Below, in pieces: positions 63,569-64,000 of a stretch of DNA of 64,000 nucleotides. The notes beneath the pieces are model-generated. The model saw nothing but the letters and a program-made list of their open reading frames with translations, was not told the origin of the DNA and ran no database searches. The stretch is taken from NCBI GenBank assembly GCA_022606425.2, contig JAHDVF020001324.1, forward strand, positions 186,001 to 250,000, given 5' to 3'. Position 1 is the stretch's first letter. Each line of letters opens with the position of its first letter. Source of the DNA: Lepidostoma basale. Its lineage: Eukaryota; Arthropoda; Insecta; Trichoptera; Lepidostomatidae. Made by a program: the position numbers and the translations under genes.

Positions 63569-64000
63569 TTCAAATCCTTAGGGTTATTTTTTTTTATAAA
63601 TATGAATATGTAGGTTAGAATTTTTTTTGCTGTCTTGCATTTCTGCAAAAAATGTGAAAAAGGTCCAATCCAAGATCACTCAGATGAAGTACGTTCTATT
63701 TACATCCGCCAAAGCCCTTCCCCGCAATGCGCCACCATCGTAAAGTTATTTCTGTAAATAATAAACAGGCGACATTTTAATACATCTTTATGCTCGTTAA
63801 AATATTTTATTGTTGCATTAAACCAGAGTCTTTTGAAATCTGATGTTTTTTACTGTCCAAAATAAAAGCGCCTGTTTCTCAAATTATTCAATTTGTCGTA
63901 TCATATTTTAACGCTCCAATAAATATTTTAAGCACACGCATAATACCATAAAAACGATAATATAACACCTGTTTAAATGGGTTTTTTCTACGCATTTTTA
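63569..64000. other. AT-rich stretch to window end
   Basis: 63690-63740 is slightly GC-richer. No gene or repeat recognised. Confidence 0.4.

Overview
This is AT-rich eukaryotic DNA in which I find no host gene. Almost everything recognisable is mobile-element debris: C-terminal pieces of several non-LTR retrotransposons (LINEs), a tRNA-derived SINE, one nearly intact mariner transposon, and many short palindromic (foldback) repeats. The mix of a cecropia-type mariner, RTE elements resembling the HmRTE type of Heliconius, CR1/L2-like tails and very frequent short foldbacks suggests an insect, most likely a moth or butterfly. That assignment is inference. The window looks intergenic or deep intronic.

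Family names used here are mine. LINE-W is the commonest LINE, with about 25 fragments on both strands; it encodes motifs WFGHMERM and GRPRKTWHDQINQ and ends in a GTTA or GTT tandem tail. LINE-T, LINE-H and LINE-G are three other LINE C-terminal types. RTE-A and RTE-B are RTE-clade elements ending in AAG-type tails. CR1-a, -b and -c carry the 'DRAFSVAGP..WN' C-terminus and the 'gcgc..ctatacaaat..ATT' 3' end. HP75 is a short hairpin-bearing retroposon. FB-A to FB-J are foldback or half-foldback repeats.

Layout: 0-5 kb holds LINE-W, LINE-T and HP75 pieces. 5-7 kb is AT-rich unique DNA. 7-13.6 kb is a dense mosaic of RTE-B, SINE, CR1 and foldbacks FB-A, -B and -D. 14-21 kb is mostly foldbacks (FB-A, -C, -H, -D, -B) between unique stretches. 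21.4-26.5 kb holds five LINE-W pieces, one with part of the reverse transcriptase domain. 26.5-34.5 kb has CR1, SINE, FB-E, FB-A, FB-F and LINE-H. 35-41 kb has three long LINE-W copies, the last split by an RTE-A (13-bp target duplication) and a SINE. 41-50 kb mixes foldbacks, a pair of inverted 165-bp repeats, CpG-rich unique islands and split LINE-W copies. 50.3-51.6 kb is the mariner, inserted at TA within an FB-A repeat. 52-64 kb has further LINE-W, RTE-B, LINE-T, FB-C, -G, -D and -J and a SINE.

The most interesting signal is that the foldback families, whose flanks and hairpin sequences differ completely, share one order of parts: a CTGATGA-like box, a short perfectly paired hairpin, GAAAC, 2-4 bases, then GTC or GTT. 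In several families the bases outside this block also pair. This is the architecture of a type I hammerhead ribozyme with a minimal helix III. Because the repeats are palindromic, both strands often carry one. I read them as active-to-decayed hammerhead-type ribozymes riding on short non-coding mobile elements; no cleavage can be shown from sequence alone.
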